In this document: positions 27,538 through 36,839 of the stretch, one piece after another | How positions within the stretch are numbered: position 1 is the stretch's first letter | Layout: every line of letters starts with the position of its first letter | Assembly (NCBI RefSeq): GCF_000020785.1 | Contig: NC_011126.1 | Coordinates: 496,001-560,000, forward strand | Origin: Hydrogenobaculum sp. Y04AAS1 | GTDB taxonomy: Bacteria > Aquificota > Aquificia > Aquificales > Aquificaceae | Direction of reading: 5' to 3' | Length of the DNA stretch: 64,000 nt | The notes under the pieces: model-generated | Told to the model about the DNA's origin: nothing | Database searches by the model: none | Seen by the model: the letters and a program-made list of their open reading frames with translations, nothing else | Program-made: the position numbers and the translations under genes

Positions 27538-27543
27538 TATAAT
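27538..27543 (+). promoter_or_regulatory. Extended -10 of murC
   Basis: TGCTATAAT lies 7 nt before the murC ATG at 27551. No Shine-Dalgarno sequence is present, so transcription should start at or next to the ATG. Confidence 0.6.
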
Positions 27544-27550
27544 ATAACAA

Positions 27551-28900
27551 ATGTTTAGAGAAAAATTTAGAAAGTTTCATTTTATAGGTATTGGTGGTAT
27601 AGGTATGAGCGGTATCGCTAAGATACTGCTTGATATGGGTTATGAGGTATCTGGCTCTGATGTTAGACAAAACGATGTTATAAAGGAACTAAAAGAAAAA
27701 GGAGCCACCATCTATATAGGACATGATGCTAAAAATGTGATAGGCAAAGAAGTAGTAGTGTATTCGTCTGCTATATCAAATGTAAACGAAGAGCTTTTAA
27801 AAGCCAAAGAGCTTGGTCTTCAAGTGATATCAAGAGGGGATATGTTGGCAGATTTGTTTAGGATGAAAGAGGGTATAGCCATATCAGGCTCTCACGGCAA
27901 AACTACCACCACATCTATGATTTCTCATATATCACATATAGCTGGACTAGATCCTACTGTTTTAATAGGTGGTATCTTACAGACCTTTGGTTCAAACGCA
28001 GTGCTTGGAAAAAGCGAGCTTTTGATATCTGAAGCCGATGAGTCTGATGGATCTTTTTTAAAACTAAACTCTGTTATAAACGTAGTTACAAATATAGACA
28101 AAGAGCATATTGGATACTACAAAGATTATGAAGATATAAAAGAAGCCTTTGTAAAGTTTATAAACAACGTACCTTTTTACGGAGCATCGGTGGTAAATAT
28201 AGACGATACCGGTGTTAGGTCTATATTATCAAAAATACATAAAAAGATAATCACTTACGGGATAGAATCTGGGGATTTTCAAGCTAAAAATATAGTTTTT
28301 AACAGCGACAACACCCGTTTTGATGTATTTTACAAAGGTATAAAACTAAACACAATAGAGCTTCAAATCCCAGGTATCCACAACGTTTACAACGCACTTG
28401 CTTCAATAGCCGTTTCAACACTTATGGAAATAGAACAACCTGTTATAAGAGACGCTCTTAAAAGCTTTAAAAACGCCAAAAGAAGGATCGAATTTGTCGG
28501 TGAAAAAAACACAAACCTCATCTACGATGATTACGGACATCATCCAACGGAGATAAAAAGCGTTTACGAAGCCCTAAAATCAAAATATAAAGACAAAAAT
28601 ATAGTAGTGGTGTTCCAACCTCATAGATATTCAAGAACTTACTATCTTATAGATGATTTTGTAGATCTTTTTAAAAGCTTAGATAAGGTATTCTTACTTG
28701 ATATATATGGGGCTTCTGAGGAAAATACGTTTGGTATTTCTTCTTTAGATATGATAAACAAAGTATCAAAAGAAGAGTGTGTTTATATACCATCAAAAGA
28801 AGAGCTTTTTGATAGACTTGATGAGCTAAAAGATAGCGTTATTGTGTTTATGGGGGCTGGTTCTATAGGCCAATGGTCTCATGAATATGCAAAGACGTAA
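27551..28900 (+). CDS. murC: UDP-N-acetylmuramate--L-alanine ligase
   Basis: A 449-aa Mur ligase that adds L-Ala to UDP-MurNAc in peptidoglycan precursor synthesis. The N-terminal Rossmann motif GIGGIGMSGIAK, the ATP site GSHGKTTTTSM, and the C-terminal YDDYGHHPTEI and FQPHRYSRT all match MurC. It probably starts a leaderless transcript. The 3' end overlaps the glycosyltransferase gene by 20 bp. Confidence 0.96.
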   Translation: MFREKFRKFHFIGIGGIGMSGIAKILLDMGYEVSGSDVRQNDVIKELKEKGATIYIGHDAKNVIGKEVVVYSSAISNVNEELLKAKELGLQVISRGDMLADLFRMKEGIAISGSHGKTTTTSMISHISHIAGLDPTVLIGGILQTFGSNAVLGKSELLISEADESDGSFLKLNSVINVVTNIDKEHIGYYKDYEDIKEAFVKFINNVPFYGASVVNIDDTGVRSILSKIHKKIITYGIESGDFQAKNIVFNSDNTRFDVFYKGIKLNTIELQIPGIHNVYNALASIAVSTLMEIEQPVIRDALKSFKNAKRRIEFVGEKNTNLIYDDYGHHPTEIKSVYEALKSKYKDKNIVVVFQPHRYSRTYYLIDDFVDLFKSLDKVFLLDIYGASEENTFGISSLDMINKVSKEECVYIPSKEELFDRLDELKDSVIVFMGAGSIGQWSHEYAKT

Positions 28901-29654
28901 AATATCTTTTGTAATTCTTACAAAAAACGAAGAAAAAAACATAAAAAGAGCCATAGATAGCATAAAAGATGTAGCAGATGAGATACTTGTAATAGATTCA
29001 GGTTCTACAGACAAAACCATAGATATTGCAAAATCATGCGGAGCCAAAGTCATATTTAACGAATGGATAAGCTATGCGGCCCAGAAGAACTTTGGTATAT
29101 CAAAAGCCAAAAACGATATTGTTTTTATCTTAGATGCCGATGAAGAACTATCGGATGAGCTTAAAAACTCTTTAAAAGATTTTTTATCATCAGATTATGA
29201 GATAGGTATAATAACAAGACGTACATTTTACATGGGAGATTTTTTAAAACATATATGGAACGATGAAAAGCTTATAAGAGTTTTTAAAAAAGATGTTTGT
29301 AAATATAGCGGTGATCTTCACGAAAAGGTCATATGCAATCACCACAAATATTATGAGCTAAAAGGCTATTTAAACCACTATTCTTTTAAAAACCTAAAAG
29401 ATCAGTTTGAAAGAACATTAAAATACGCAAAAACAAGCGCCGATATCATGTGTAAAAACAATAAGCCCTTTCATGTTTACAATCTTATCCTAAACCCCTT
29501 TTGGATCTTTTTTAAATTTTTTATATTAAAAGCCGGATATAAAGAAGGCACAAAAGGACTTATCATAGCTTTTTCTGGTATGTTTTATGTGTTTATGAAA
29601 TACGCTTTTTTATACGAATGCCAAAAATCCAAAGAAAAAGAGCTTTGGAAATAA
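28881..29654 (+). CDS. Glycosyltransferase family 2 (LPS core WaaE/KdtX-like)
   Basis: A 257-aa GT-A enzyme: ISFVILTKNEEKNIKRAI, then VIDSGSTDKT and ILDADEELS (DxD-type metal site). The EWISYAAQKNFGISKA block is typical of the WaaE/KdtX group that decorates lipopolysaccharide core. A second ATG is at 28887. The 3' end is 2 nt from the convergent dnaJ stop. Confidence 0.87.
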   Translation: MNMQRRKISFVILTKNEEKNIKRAIDSIKDVADEILVIDSGSTDKTIDIAKSCGAKVIFNEWISYAAQKNFGISKAKNDIVFILDADEELSDELKNSLKDFLSSDYEIGIITRRTFYMGDFLKHIWNDEKLIRVFKKDVCKYSGDLHEKVICNHHKYYELKGYLNHYSFKNLKDQFERTLKYAKTSADIMCKNNKPFHVYNLILNPFWIFFKFFILKAGYKEGTKGLIIAFSGMFYVFMKYAFLYECQKSKEKELWK

Positions 29655-29656
29655 AT

Positions 29657-30700
29657 TCACTTACCAAATATGCTTTTTACAATGCCAAAGATAGATTTGT
29701 TGTTTTCTTCTTGGTCTAATTTTCTTAGTTCTTCTATTAGTTTTTGCTGTTTTTTAGATAGTTGTTTTGGTATTTGGATTTTAATATGAAAAATGAGGTT
29801 GCCGTTTTGAAAACCAAGCCCTGGAATTACTTTTTGAGAACCACACTCGGCGCCGGGTTGTATGAATACATCAAGATCTTTACCATCTATCCATCTAAAC
29901 TTTATGTTTGCTCCTAAGACTGCATCTGCGTAGCTAATAGGAAGTTCTACATGTATATCGTTTCCAATTTTTTTGTAAATCTCATGATCTTTTATAAAAA
30001 CTCTTAAGTATAAATCACCGGGTTCTCTGTTGCCAAAACCAGCATGTCCTTTACCAATCACTTTCAGTATATCCCCGTCGTTAGTTTGAGGAGGAATCTG
30101 TACTATGATTTTTGATTTTCTTGCTATTCTTTTTCTTCCAAGACATGTGCTACAGGCGTTTTTTATTATATAGCCTCTTCCTCTACACACTGAACAAGGT
30201 CTTGGAAAAGAAAAAATGCCGCTTACTCTCTTGCCAGTGCCTTCGCAAGCCTCACATTTTGCTTTTTCTGCTTCTCCTATATATCCTTTTGCACCACAAT
30301 CTGGACATGGAATCCATTTCTCGTACTCTACCTCTTTTGATGCACCAAGATAGGCTTCTTCTAACGTTAAAAAAATTTTAAGCTTTATATCTTCACCTTT
30401 TTTTGGCTTTTGCTCTTTTTCTCCGTTAAATATCGAGTTTATAAACTCCTGAATATATTCTGTAAAATTCCTAATTTTATTTTCGTCAGGGTTTATAAGA
30501 AGACTATCGTATTCAGCTCTTTTTTCTTTATCGCTTAAAACACTGTAGGCTTCGTTTATTTCTTTAAAAAGATCTTCATAATCTTTGTTAACATCTGGGT
30601 GATACTCTTTGGCTAATTGTCTGTAAGCTGCTTTTATCTCTTGTTCTGTGGCATCTTTCTTTACGCCCAACACAGCGTAGTAATCTTTAAGCCTTGCCAT
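29657..30700 (-). CDS. dnaJ: DnaJ co-chaperone lacking a Gly/Phe-rich region
   Basis: A 347-aa Hsp40 that stimulates DnaK. The J domain (residues about 4-66) has YHPD. Four zinc-finger repeats follow (CPDCGAKG, CEACEGTG, CSVCRGRG, CSTCLGRK), then the substrate-binding C-terminal domain. Between J domain and zinc fingers the usual Gly/Phe-rich linker is replaced by a short acidic, Asn/Phe-containing stretch. It overlaps the flgJ-like gene by 14 bp, so it is transcribed with flagellar genes. Confidence 0.93.
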   Translation of the reverse strand: MARLKDYYAVLGVKKDATEQEIKAAYRQLAKEYHPDVNKDYEDLFKEINEAYSVLSDKEKRAEYDSLLINPDENKIRNFTEYIQEFINSIFNGEKEQKPKKGEDIKLKIFLTLEEAYLGASKEVEYEKWIPCPDCGAKGYIGEAEKAKCEACEGTGKRVSGIFSFPRPCSVCRGRGYIIKNACSTCLGRKRIARKSKIIVQIPPQTNDGDILKVIGKGHAGFGNREPGDLYLRVFIKDHEIYKKIGNDIHVELPISYADAVLGANIKFRWIDGKDLDVFIQPGAECGSQKVIPGLGFQNGNLIFHIKIQIPKQLSKKQQKLIEELRKLDQEENNKSIFGIVKSIFGK

Positions 30701-31049
30701 TTATTTTGTTGCCAGTTTCTTGGTTTAATAAATTTGTTTGATGTTGATCTTTTATCTCCTGTTCTACGGCTTTTTCTATAAACTTACCAAACCCAACACC
30801 TCCAGCTTCACTTAATACTTTAGCTATATTTTGAAAAAACATATCCTGATATGTGTTTGCTTGAAAATCATTTTCGCTTGCAAAAGATTTGTAAGCTTCT
30901 TTTAATATCTCTTCCAAGAAAAAAGCCTCAAATTGCTCTGAAGACTTTTTGATTTTTTCTTTGTTGTTTAAATTGGAAAACTCGTTTGCAAAGTTTTCAG
31001 GAGGAAGCAAATAATTTGGGTTTACAAGATTTGGTTTAAAATCTGTCAT
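30687..31049 (-). CDS. flgJ: FlgJ-type rod-binding protein without muramidase domain
   Basis: A 120-aa protein matching the N-terminal rod-binding part of FlgJ: SSEQFEAFFLEEILKEAYKS and YQDMFFQNIAKVLSEAGGVG. The C-terminal glucosaminidase half of enterobacterial FlgJ is absent, as in many phyla. It follows flgI by 12 bp. It would help rod assembly through the periplasm. Confidence 0.88.
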   Translation of the reverse strand: MTDFKPNLVNPNYLLPPENFANEFSNLNNKEKIKKSSEQFEAFFLEEILKEAYKSFASENDFQANTYQDMFFQNIAKVLSEAGGVGFGKFIEKAVEQEIKDQHQTNLLNQETGNKINGKA

Positions 31050-31061
31050 GTTTCATCTCCT

Positions 31062-32084
31062 TTACTCTACTTCTACTTTTGCATGAATGGCCCCTTGGGC
31101 TGCCATAGCTTCTATTATATTTATTATATCTGACGGTTTTGCTCCAACACTGTTTAAAGAACTAACAAGTTGTCTTAACGTAGGAGCTTTTACAAAAAAT
31201 ATGCTGTATTTTTTACCGTTTTTAGTAGTTTTGTTTGCTTGCTGTGGATTAGCGGGAGCTTGTCTTACCTCTACAGATATATTACCAGAAGCCACAGCCA
31301 CAGGCGATATCCTTATATCTCCTCCCATTACTATAGTACCTGTCCTGCTATCTATTATGATTTTAGACGGATTGTGAACATGAACATTTAAATCCCCTAC
31401 CATCGATAGAAAATCAACGGCGTTGTATGGAGGTAATTTTACCCTTACCGTGTCGCTATCTATTGCCACAGCTGTCCCGTATCCAAACTTGTTGTTTATA
31501 GCATCTTGTATAGCGTTTGCAGTATTAAAGCTTGGGTAGTTTAGATATAAATCTATATACTTTTTTGGCATTGTAAAAGGTAAACTTCTTTCCAAAGTAG
31601 CACCATCTGGAATATACCCGCTGTTTAAATTTTGATTTATAGTATTTCCACCAGTAGCAGGAACTACTATTTGACCTTGAGCTAAGGCATAAACTCTACC
31701 ATCTGGCCCCTTTAGTGGAGTCATAAGAAGTACACCACCTTGTAAACTTTTGGCATCACCTATGGAAGAGACTGTAACATTTAAAGGTGTACCAGCTTTT
31801 GCATATGGTGGGACTTTTGCAGTAACCATTACCGCTGCCACATTTTTTGTAGTCATCTGATTTATCTGGGCTGGCGTGAAATTTATTCCCATCCTAGATA
31901 ATACATTTACTAAAGAATCAACTGTAAATATAGTAGCTTTGCTATCTCCTGTACCGTTTAAACCGCTTACTATACCATAACCTATTAGCACGTTGCTTCT
32001 ATTTCCTTCAAATGTCACTATGTCTCTTATTTTTACTGCAAAAGATAAATTTATTAACAACAAAAGCCATAAAACTCTTTTCAT
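31062..32084 (-). CDS. flgI: Flagellar P-ring protein
   Basis: About 340 aa, periplasmic, forming the P ring around the flagellar rod in peptidoglycan. A signal peptide (MKRVLWLLLLINLSFA) precedes VKIRDIVTFEGNRSNVLIGYG, with NGTGDS and VMGGDIRISPVAVASGNI as FlgI hallmarks. Two ATGs compete (32090 and 32084); the second gives the cleaner signal peptide. No Shine-Dalgarno sequence is visible. Confidence 0.95.
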   Translation of the reverse strand: MKRVLWLLLLINLSFAVKIRDIVTFEGNRSNVLIGYGIVSGLNGTGDSKATIFTVDSLVNVLSRMGINFTPAQINQMTTKNVAAVMVTAKVPPYAKAGTPLNVTVSSIGDAKSLQGGVLLMTPLKGPDGRVYALAQGQIVVPATGGNTINQNLNSGYIPDGATLERSLPFTMPKKYIDLYLNYPSFNTANAIQDAINNKFGYGTAVAIDSDTVRVKLPPYNAVDFLSMVGDLNVHVHNPSKIIIDSRTGTIVMGGDIRISPVAVASGNISVEVRQAPANPQQANKTTKNGKKYSIFFVKAPTLRQLVSSLNSVGAKPSDIINIIEAMAAQGAIHAKVEVE

Positions 32085-32119
32085 AAACATAAATTTATAT
32101 AAGAAATATTATAAGTCAA

Positions 32120-32139
32120 TAGGAGGCAAAAGCCTCCTA
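32120..32139 (-). terminator. 8-bp stem-loop between radical SAM gene and flgI
   Basis: TAGGAGGC and GCCTCCTA form a perfect 8-bp stem with a 4-nt loop directly after the radical SAM stop. On the minus strand no U-run follows, so it may be a weak terminator or an RNA-stabilising hairpin. Confidence 0.5.
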
Positions 32140-32147
32140 CATAAAAA

Positions 32148-33263
32148 TTAGAAATATCTACCAGTGCTTGGGTTTAAGAAATCAGGATAAGCTTTTTCCA
32201 TATCGTAATCAAACATCTGCTCTCTTATGTTGGATAAGTCTGATTTGTTTGGTTGAAAAGGAAAACTTCTTAAGTTTGTAGGTGAGCTGTCTCCAAAAGG
32301 TCTGTTACAAGCCACTTCTGTGGTTTTACCTCTGCAACCAGCTGTCATAAATGGTTTACCGCTAGCAAACAATTCTTCAAACAAATCCTTTTTAATGCCA
32401 AAATCTATAACTTGACCCTTTTCGTTAAACTTCATATCTTCATATCTACCGTATTCGTTGTCTATTATGTATCTTGCCATTTGTACTCTTCTATATTGAG
32501 GGGCTGGACATGGTTTTTCATTTTCCATCAAAGAACCCTCTTCCGGCCAGAAAGAGAACAAGTGCGTTCTAGCACCTAGATCTCTTACTTTTTGTATACG
32601 TTCTATCATTTCTTGCTCTGTTTCTCCTAAACCTACTACTAGGTGACATCCGGCAAACCCATCTCCCATAACTTCAGCTGACCACTCAAGCACTTTCCAG
32701 AAATAGTCAAACTTATGAGGGCTATTTAGAGATTTTCCCCTTATCTTTTCAAAAAGTTCTGGTGTAGCACAGTCTAGAGCTACCGTTACAGTATCCGCTC
32801 CTAATTTTTTATAGTCCTCTATATCTTGATATCTAGTACCAGTGGCGTTTATAAGAAGAGAAACAAATATTTGATCTCCAAGCTCATATAATACCTTTTC
32901 TAAAACAGTTTTTGTATCTCTTATGGAACGAGGATGTGTTATTTGAGCTATGCATAGCCTTTCTACGTGTCCTACTTGCTTGGCCTTTTCCAATATATCA
33001 TCTAGTTTGATAGTAGGCCATTCGACTCTTATGAAATTTCTTTTTGAAAATTCTTCTTCTCTCGCCTTCTGAAGACCACAGTAAGCGCAGTTGGCATGAC
33101 ATCCAGAAGGATAAGTAAGAAGTGTATTTATACAACTTAATTTTGCATTCCTATAAAATGTCCCCGGCACCAAACCAAGCGTCATGGCTGCTGCCATGCT
33201 TATCTGAAGATATTCTGGACTTTCTTTTTGAGTAGTCAACGTATCTAAAAGAACTTTGTTCAT
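32148..33263 (-). CDS. Radical SAM enzyme, BioB/LipS-like
   Basis: A 371-aa protein. SGCHANCAYCGLQKAR carries the CX3CX2C cluster that binds the SAM-linked 4Fe-4S centre. A second Cys set near the C-terminus (AGCRGKTTEVACNRPFGDS) could bind an auxiliary cluster, as sulfur-inserting enzymes do. The overall look recalls the biotin synthase family and the split lipoyl synthases LipS1/LipS2 of thermophiles; the exact product is uncertain. It has a GGAGGTT ribosome-binding site and a TATAAT about 33290. Confidence 0.75.
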   Translation of the reverse strand: MNKVLLDTLTTQKESPEYLQISMAAAMTLGLVPGTFYRNAKLSCINTLLTYPSGCHANCAYCGLQKAREEEFSKRNFIRVEWPTIKLDDILEKAKQVGHVERLCIAQITHPRSIRDTKTVLEKVLYELGDQIFVSLLINATGTRYQDIEDYKKLGADTVTVALDCATPELFEKIRGKSLNSPHKFDYFWKVLEWSAEVMGDGFAGCHLVVGLGETEQEMIERIQKVRDLGARTHLFSFWPEEGSLMENEKPCPAPQYRRVQMARYIIDNEYGRYEDMKFNEKGQVIDFGIKKDLFEELFASGKPFMTAGCRGKTTEVACNRPFGDSSPTNLRSFPFQPNKSDLSNIREQMFDYDMEKAYPDFLNPSTGRYF

Positions 33264-33353
33264 AAATAACCTCCTACTTAGTCTAACAATATAATTATAA
33301 TGTTATATAGCTTTTATATATATAAGATTTTCTTATGGCAAAAGCAAAATAAG

Positions 33354-34889
33354 TTAATCAAGTAAATTCTCCAACGAATCTTCTAAACATATTTTCGTAT
33401 TATACCTATATTCATCTTTTTCATAAGGAAAATCAGACCTAAAATGACAGCCTCTACTCTCTCTTCTTTTTAAGGCCCCTTGTAAAGTAGCGTAAGCTGA
33501 CAAACTCACATCAAATATGATTTTATTTTTCTTTGTGGGCTTTGCCTCTATACAAAACTTTATAATCTCTCTTATCTTTTTAATGGCATAAAGAAGTCCC
33601 TCCTCTGTTCTTTCAAGACCAGCGTATTGCCACATCGTATTTTTTATTGTTTCAAAATATTGTTGGCAATCTGTATCTTTTGCTGTTGATCTTTGGTTTT
33701 TTGCTTTTAAAAGCTTAAAAGATCTTTTTGATAAAGCTATAGAATAAGCTGCCCTGTGTCCAAAAACAACCCCTTCCAAAAGAGAGTTTGAGGCTAGTCT
33801 ATTGGCTCCATGTACTCTTGTACTAGCTACTTCTCCTATGGCGTAAACACCGTCTACGGTAGTTTCACCGTTCTCATCCGTTCTTATGCCACCTATATAA
33901 TAGTGGGCTGCCGGTGTAATAGGAACAAGATCTTTGTAAGGATCTAATCCATGCTCTATGAGAAAATTATATATAGTAGGAAATCTTGTTTTTATATCTA
34001 CTTTAAGATTTCTCATATCAAGATAAACTTTGTTTCCTTTTAGCATCTCTCTATATATAGCCCTTGCCACCACATCACGAGGTTCTAGCTCGTTTACAAA
34101 TCTTTCGTTGTTTTGATTTACCAGTATTGCACCTTCTCCCCTTACAGCTTCAGATATAAGGAGGTTTGTATTTTCAAATACAGTAGGGTGAAATTGAACA
34201 AACTCTGGATTTTCTATTAAAAATCCTCTTCTTAGGGCTATTCCTATTACATCTGCCCTTGTTTTAAGGGGGTTTGACGTGTGAGAGTACATAGAGGCTG
34301 CCCCGCCTGTGGCTAAAACTAAAAACCTTGATTTCCAAAAAACAAGCTCGTCGTTTTGTTCTACTATGCAACCTACCAAAGCGTTATCTTTTGTTATAAT
34401 TTCTAAAAGCTCTCCTTCTAATATCCTTATATTTAACTCTTTGGCTTTCTTAAAAAGTGCTTCGTATATAGCTTTGCCAGTATAATCTTTTACTTTTAAA
34501 ACTCTTTTGTAAGAATGGCCGCCTTCTATTGTAGTTTCAAAACTACTATCTTCTCTCTTATCAAAGTTAACACCGTAAAGCTCTAAATCTACTATGCGAT
34601 TTGGACCCTCTTGAGCTAAAATCTCTATATTTTTTACATCTCCTAAGTTTCTTCCAGCCCTTAGTGTATCTAAAACATGCCAAGCAGTAGAATCTTCTTT
34701 GGATACAACGGCTGCTATTCCACCTTGAGAATAGTAGGTGTTTCCAATGCCTCTTGTTATAACCACCGGGTCTAGTTTTAAGTTTTTAAGAGTGATAGCA
34801 CAAAAAAGACCAGCTATACCACTACCTATTACTATTATATCCGTTTCTTTGTTTGGCATAAAATCTGTATCAAACTCAATATAATACAT
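33354..34889 (-). CDS. nadB: L-aspartate oxidase
   Basis: A 511-aa flavoenzyme that oxidises aspartate to iminoaspartate for quinolinate and NAD synthesis. DIIVIGSGIAGLFCAI (FAD), SQGGIAAV, HPTVFENTNLLISEAVRGEGA, and GEVASTRVHGANRLASNSLLEG are typical of the family. It overlaps yvcK by 14 bp as the last gene of the thrB-mtnA-yvcK-nadB run. Confidence 0.94.
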   Translation of the reverse strand: MYYIEFDTDFMPNKETDIIVIGSGIAGLFCAITLKNLKLDPVVITRGIGNTYYSQGGIAAVVSKEDSTAWHVLDTLRAGRNLGDVKNIEILAQEGPNRIVDLELYGVNFDKREDSSFETTIEGGHSYKRVLKVKDYTGKAIYEALFKKAKELNIRILEGELLEIITKDNALVGCIVEQNDELVFWKSRFLVLATGGAASMYSHTSNPLKTRADVIGIALRRGFLIENPEFVQFHPTVFENTNLLISEAVRGEGAILVNQNNERFVNELEPRDVVARAIYREMLKGNKVYLDMRNLKVDIKTRFPTIYNFLIEHGLDPYKDLVPITPAAHYYIGGIRTDENGETTVDGVYAIGEVASTRVHGANRLASNSLLEGVVFGHRAAYSIALSKRSFKLLKAKNQRSTAKDTDCQQYFETIKNTMWQYAGLERTEEGLLYAIKKIREIIKFCIEAKPTKKNKIIFDVSLSAYATLQGALKRRESRGCHFRSDFPYEKDEYRYNTKICLEDSLENLLD

Positions 34890-35850
34890 ACTTTCCCATC
34901 ACCTGTTCTAATAAATTTGTTAATTTAATGGGATCGTGTCTTACAAAAGATATATTTTCACTTATCAGATCTTCTGCATATACATCTATATTTTCTTTGG
35001 ATATTTTTGCCACATCTGGTACCACCGGCTCTTGGCCAGTAGCTATATACTTTTTCAAAATGTCGTTTGGGGGCATCTTTGTATTTACTATTGCTACATC
35101 TATGCACTCTATTTGTGTAAACCTTCTAAACATATTTATATGATCATAAGCTGTATAATCGTCTGTTTCTCCTGGTTGTGTCATGACGTTGCATATAAAT
35201 ATTTTTTTAGCTGGGGAGTTTTTTACACTTTCTCTTATTTCTTTGATAAGGAGATTTGGTACTATGCTGGTATACAAACTACCAGGCCCAAATATTACAA
35301 AATCTGCGCTTTCTATAGCCGCTATAGCCTCTATGGGTACAAAAGGATTTTCTGGTTCTATCCAGATATCTACTATATGGGCTTTTTTCTGCTTTCCGTA
35401 GTTTGTTATGTCTTCTTCATTTTTTACTATAACTCCGTCGCTAAACTTTGCCACAAGATCAACGCTATCTGTAGTGGACGGTATAATACTTCCTTTCGTG
35501 TCCAATATCTTTGAAGTTAACTTTATGGCCTCCACGAAGCTACCAGTTATTTCTGTAAGAGCCGTAAGAAACAAATTTCCAAATGCGTGATTTTCTAACC
35601 CTTCTCCTTTTAGCCTATGCTGAAAAAGTTTCTTCATTATCTCTTCGTGCTCTGATAAAGCCACTATACAGTTTCTTATATCCCCAGGAGCTGGTATGTT
35701 GTATATTTTCCTTAGCTTACCGGTGCTTCCACCACTATCTGCTACAGTAACTATAGCGTATAAATTATCTACATTTTTTCCCACAAGCCTCTTAAGACCA
35801 GATAAAAGGCTTGATAATCCGGTACCTCCTCCTATGGCTACTATATTCAT
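34876..35850 (-). CDS. YvcK/CofD-like family protein
   Basis: A 324-aa protein of the YvcK (gluconeogenesis factor) group. AIGGGTGLSSLLSGLKRL, VADSGGSTGKLRK, PAPGDIRNCIVAL and FGNLFLTALTEITG are diagnostic. YvcK proteins bind UDP-sugars and affect cell shape and carbon use. The start follows the mtnA stop by 2 bp. Confidence 0.9.
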   Translation of the reverse strand: MNIVAIGGGTGLSSLLSGLKRLVGKNVDNLYAIVTVADSGGSTGKLRKIYNIPAPGDIRNCIVALSEHEEIMKKLFQHRLKGEGLENHAFGNLFLTALTEITGSFVEAIKLTSKILDTKGSIIPSTTDSVDLVAKFSDGVIVKNEEDITNYGKQKKAHIVDIWIEPENPFVPIEAIAAIESADFVIFGPGSLYTSIVPNLLIKEIRESVKNSPAKKIFICNVMTQPGETDDYTAYDHINMFRRFTQIECIDVAIVNTKMPPNDILKKYIATGQEPVVPDVAKISKENIDVYAEDLISENISFVRHDPIKLTNLLEQVMGKYVLY

Positions 35851-35852
35851 AT

Positions 35853-36839
35853 TTACTCCTTAAAGTTTTTTAAACTCTCAACATAAGGATAGTATGCTAT
35901 CCCGTTCTCTGTTATTATAGCACTGATGTTTTGAGCTGGCGTTATATCAAAAGAATAATTTATGGCTTCAGACCCAGCAGGAGCTACAAAAGCGTCTTTG
36001 CACTTCAAAACCTCATCTTTTGATCTTTCTTCTATAGGTATATCCTTAAAAGACCTTGCGTTGAAATCTATTGTAGAAGTTGGAGCTACTACGTAAAACG
36101 GAATGTTGTAAGCTTTGCAAGCCAAAGAGAGCATAAAAGTACCTATTTTGTTAGCTGTATCTCCATTGGAAGCTATTCTATCCGCACCTACAAAAACAGC
36201 CTTTACTATACCTCTTGATATAAGAAAAGGGGCTGAAGAATCCACTATTATTTTATGTGGTATATTTGATTTTAAAAGCTCGAAAGCCGTAAGCCTTGAA
36301 CCCTGTAAATAAGGTCTTGTTTCATCCACTAAAACATAATCTATTTTACCCTGTTTATAAAGCTCTTTTATAACACCAAGTGCTGTTCCTACACCAGCAG
36401 TAGCCAAAGCTCCAGTGTTGCAGTGTGTTAGTACAACAGATTTTTCTTTTATCAAAGAAGCCCCAAACTCTGACATTCTTTTATTTGCTTCTATATCTTC
36501 TTGCTCTATGTTTTTTGCCTCTTCTAAAAGATCTTTGTTTTCAAAATACGCTTCTTTCGTTCTATTTAAAGCCCAAAACAAATTTACAGCAGTAGGCCTT
36601 GTATTTGATAATATATCGTAAACCTTTTCCACATCTAAGCCGTCTTTTATACCAATAGCAAATCCATATGCTGCTACACAACCTATAGCAGGTGCCCCTC
36701 TTACAAGCATGGCCTTTATAGCATAAGCTACATCCTCTACATTTTTTGCTTCAAAATAAACTTCTTCGTGGGGAAGCTTCCTTTGGTCTAATATGTAGAG
36801 TATATCGTCTTTAAAATAAAAACTTTTTAACTCTAACAT
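35853..36839 (-). CDS. mtnA: S-methyl-5-thioribose-1-phosphate isomerase
   Basis: A 328-aa enzyme of methionine salvage, related to eIF2B alpha. RGAPAIGCVAAYG, HCNTGALATAG (catalytic Cys), VDETRPYLQGSRLTAFEL and FVGADRIASNGDTANKIGT match MtnA well. It overlaps thrB by 7 bp. Confidence 0.95.
   Translation of the reverse strand: MLELKSFYFKDDILYILDQRKLPHEEVYFEAKNVEDVAYAIKAMLVRGAPAIGCVAAYGFAIGIKDGLDVEKVYDILSNTRPTAVNLFWALNRTKEAYFENKDLLEEAKNIEQEDIEANKRMSEFGASLIKEKSVVLTHCNTGALATAGVGTALGVIKELYKQGKIDYVLVDETRPYLQGSRLTAFELLKSNIPHKIIVDSSAPFLISRGIVKAVFVGADRIASNGDTANKIGTFMLSLACKAYNIPFYVVAPTSTIDFNARSFKDIPIEERSKDEVLKCKDAFVAPAGSEAINYSFDITPAQNISAIITENGIAYYPYVESLKNFKE

Noticed and set aside
34936-35514. 192-codon plus-strand frame opposite yvcK
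   Set aside because: It lies wholly antisense to a clearly conserved gene, has unlikely composition (many Tyr, Cys, Ile) and no ribosome-binding site.
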